Below, piece by piece: positions 4,807 to 5,873 of a DNA stretch of 5,873 nucleotides. The translations under genes and the position numbers were made by a program. The stretch's first letter is position 1. Every line of letters starts with the position of its first letter. Below the pieces are notes generated by a model. That model was not told where the DNA came from. It searched no databases and saw only the letters and a list, made by a program, of their open reading frames with translations. The stretch is from assembly GCA_016462095.1 (NCBI GenBank), contig JAEMTW010000124.1, positions 1-5,873 on the forward strand, given 5' to 3'. The DNA comes from Thermoleophilia bacterium (GTDB lineage: Bacteria; Actinomycetota; Thermoleophilia; Gaiellales; F1-60-MAGs149).

Positions 4807-5873
4807 ATGCGAACGGGCATCGACTTGACGCCGTTGACGAAATTCGAGCGGACCCGACGGGACGGACCGTTCGACTCAAGGCGTAGGTCGCGCTCGATCA
4901 GCTCCTCGAGCACGACGCGGATCTGCAGGCGTGCAAGCCACGCGCCAAGGCAGAAGTGCGGACCACCACCGCCGAAGCCGAGATGCGGGTTGGGGTCGCG
5001 GGCGATGTTGAACGCGTGCGGGTCGTCGAAGACGTCCTCGTCGTAGTTCGCGCTCATGTACCACATGACAACCTTGTCGCCCTTGCTGATCTGCTGCCCG
5101 CGCAATTCCGTGTCTTCCAGCGCCGTGCGGCGCATGTACAGCACCGGCGTCGCCCAACGGATGATCTCCTCGACGGCCTTGTTCATCAGTTCTGGCTGAG
5201 CTTTCAACAGCGCGAGCTGATCCGGGTTATCGATAAACGCCTTCATGCCGTGCGTCAGCGTCGTGCGCGTCGTCTCGTTGCCCGCCAAGATCAGGATCTG
5301 AAACATGTTGCAGTACTCGAGCGGCGTCAACTGGTCGCCATCAACATCGGAGTGGATCAGACGCGAGACGAGATCATCAGTCGGGTGGGCGCGGCGCTCC
5401 TCACCAATCTTGCGGCCGTACTCGAACACGTGGTACGAGGCCGGACTGCCAAACGGCAGATCCTTCGGATCGATGCCTGGTGGCAGGCTGTCGTAGTCGG
5501 GCGCATAGTCGGGATCGTCGATCGCAATCATCTGATTCGACAGGGTGATCAGGCGGTCCGCATCCTCGCCGGGCACGCCAAGGATGTTGAGCAAAACGGT
5601 GATCGGCAGAGGCTCCGCGACATCGAGCACCCAGTCGAACTCGCCCCCCGCAGTTGCCGTATCCAGTAGCCGGGCGGCAGTCGCGCGCGCAAAGGCCTCG
5701 TGAGCGTTGATTGCCTTGGGGGTAAAGAGCGGTGAGACAACGCGACGCAGATGCTGGTGCAAGGGCGCATCGGAGTCGATCAGGCTACGACGCTTCTCAA
5801 GCGACTCGGGCTCGACCTCCTCCAGCATCGTCAAACCCTCGCCCGACGAGAACACCTGCGTGTTCTTCGAGAC
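4800..5873 (-). CDS. Cytochrome P450, CYP125/CYP124-like, N-terminus cut by window edge
   Basis: The minus-strand frame stays open from the window edge to a TAA at 4800-4802, giving 357 residues; roughly 50-80 N-terminal residues lie outside. All core P450 elements are present: the I-helix motif AGNETTR (Glu/Thr codons at 5271-5276) for proton delivery and O2 activation; the K-helix ExxR in EEIIRW (codons 5157-5168); the heme loop FGGGGPHFCLG with the thiolate cysteine at 4950-4952. AGNETTR, RWATPV and the NPNPHLGFGGGG segment resemble the CYP125/CYP124/CYP142 group, which hydroxylates sterol side chains or methyl-branched isoprenoids; substrate here is an inference. A GTG at 5853-5855 is not the start, because family-like sequence (VSKNTQ) continues upstream of it to the edge. 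The protein needs electrons from a ferredoxin, and the converging gene at 4596 encodes a suitable one. Confidence 0.95.
   Translation of the reverse strand, partial: VSKNTQVFSSGEGLTMLEEVEPESLEKRRSLIDSDAPLHQHLRRVVSPLFTPKAINAHEAFARATAARLLDTATAGGEFDWVLDVAEPLPITVLLNILGVPGEDADRLITLSNQMIAIDDPDYAPDYDSLPPGIDPKDLPFGSPASYHVFEYGRKIGEERRAHPTDDLVSRLIHSDVDGDQLTPLEYCNMFQILILAGNETTRTTLTHGMKAFIDNPDQLALLKAQPELMNKAVEEIIRWATPVLYMRRTALEDTELRGQQISKGDKVVMWYMSANYDEDVFDDPHAFNIARDPNPHLGFGGGGPHFCLGAWLARLQIRVVLEELIERDLRLESNGPSRRVRSNFVNGVKSMPVRIA

Noticed and set aside
4956..5669. 237-residue plus-strand open frame over the P450
   Set aside because: The minus strand carries all P450 signature motifs here; the plus frame is its antisense shadow.

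Overview
The window is a GC-rich bacterial segment with tightly packed genes. Gene content (CaiD-like crotonase, R2-like ligand-binding oxidase, FCD/GntR regulator, 3Fe-4S ferredoxin, CYP125-like P450), GAGGAG-type ribosome binding sites and TAnnnT-type -10 boxes suggest a high-GC actinobacterium. I cannot fix the genus; Acidimicrobiia, Thermoleophilia and Mycobacteriales are all compatible. There are seven protein-coding genes, two of them cut by the window edges. I see no RNA gene, CRISPR array, insertion sequence or prophage, and no gene-free stretch over 300 bases.

Layout. Positions 1-726 (minus) hold most of a CaiD-like enoyl-CoA hydratase/isomerase that runs off the left edge. A 212-bp divergent intergenic region with several inverted repeats separates it from 939-2495 (plus), a secreted protein of unknown function that looks like a beta-propeller. 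After a short intergenic region with a hairpin, a recognisable promoter and an operator-like inverted repeat comes a compact plus-strand cluster. It holds an R2-like ligand-binding oxidase (2630-3601), a 55-residue DUF1059-like small Cys/His protein (3604-3771) and an FCD-domain GntR regulator (3768-4538, GTG start overlapping the previous stop). A short gap follows, then a 64-residue 3Fe-4S ferredoxin (4596-4790). Facing it, with only 9 bp between the stop codons, is a cytochrome P450 on the minus strand that runs off the right edge.

How the genes may work together (inference). The crotonase acts on acyl-CoA thioesters. The P450 resembles the CYP125/CYP124 group, which oxidises sterol or isoprenoid side chains. 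The ferredoxin is the usual type of P450 electron donor. FCD/GntR regulators often sense acids or acyl metabolites. Together this suggests catabolism of a lipid, terpenoid or sterol-like substrate. The R2-like oxidase retains all six expected metal ligands and the Val/Tyr pair that forms the ether crosslink in this family, so it should be an active Mn/Fe or Fe/Fe oxidase. Its substrate is unknown, as for the family generally.

The most interesting element is the tight set of R2lox, small Cys/His protein and FCD regulator behind one promoter. This arrangement could supply a dedicated metallochaperone or sensor for the oxidase.
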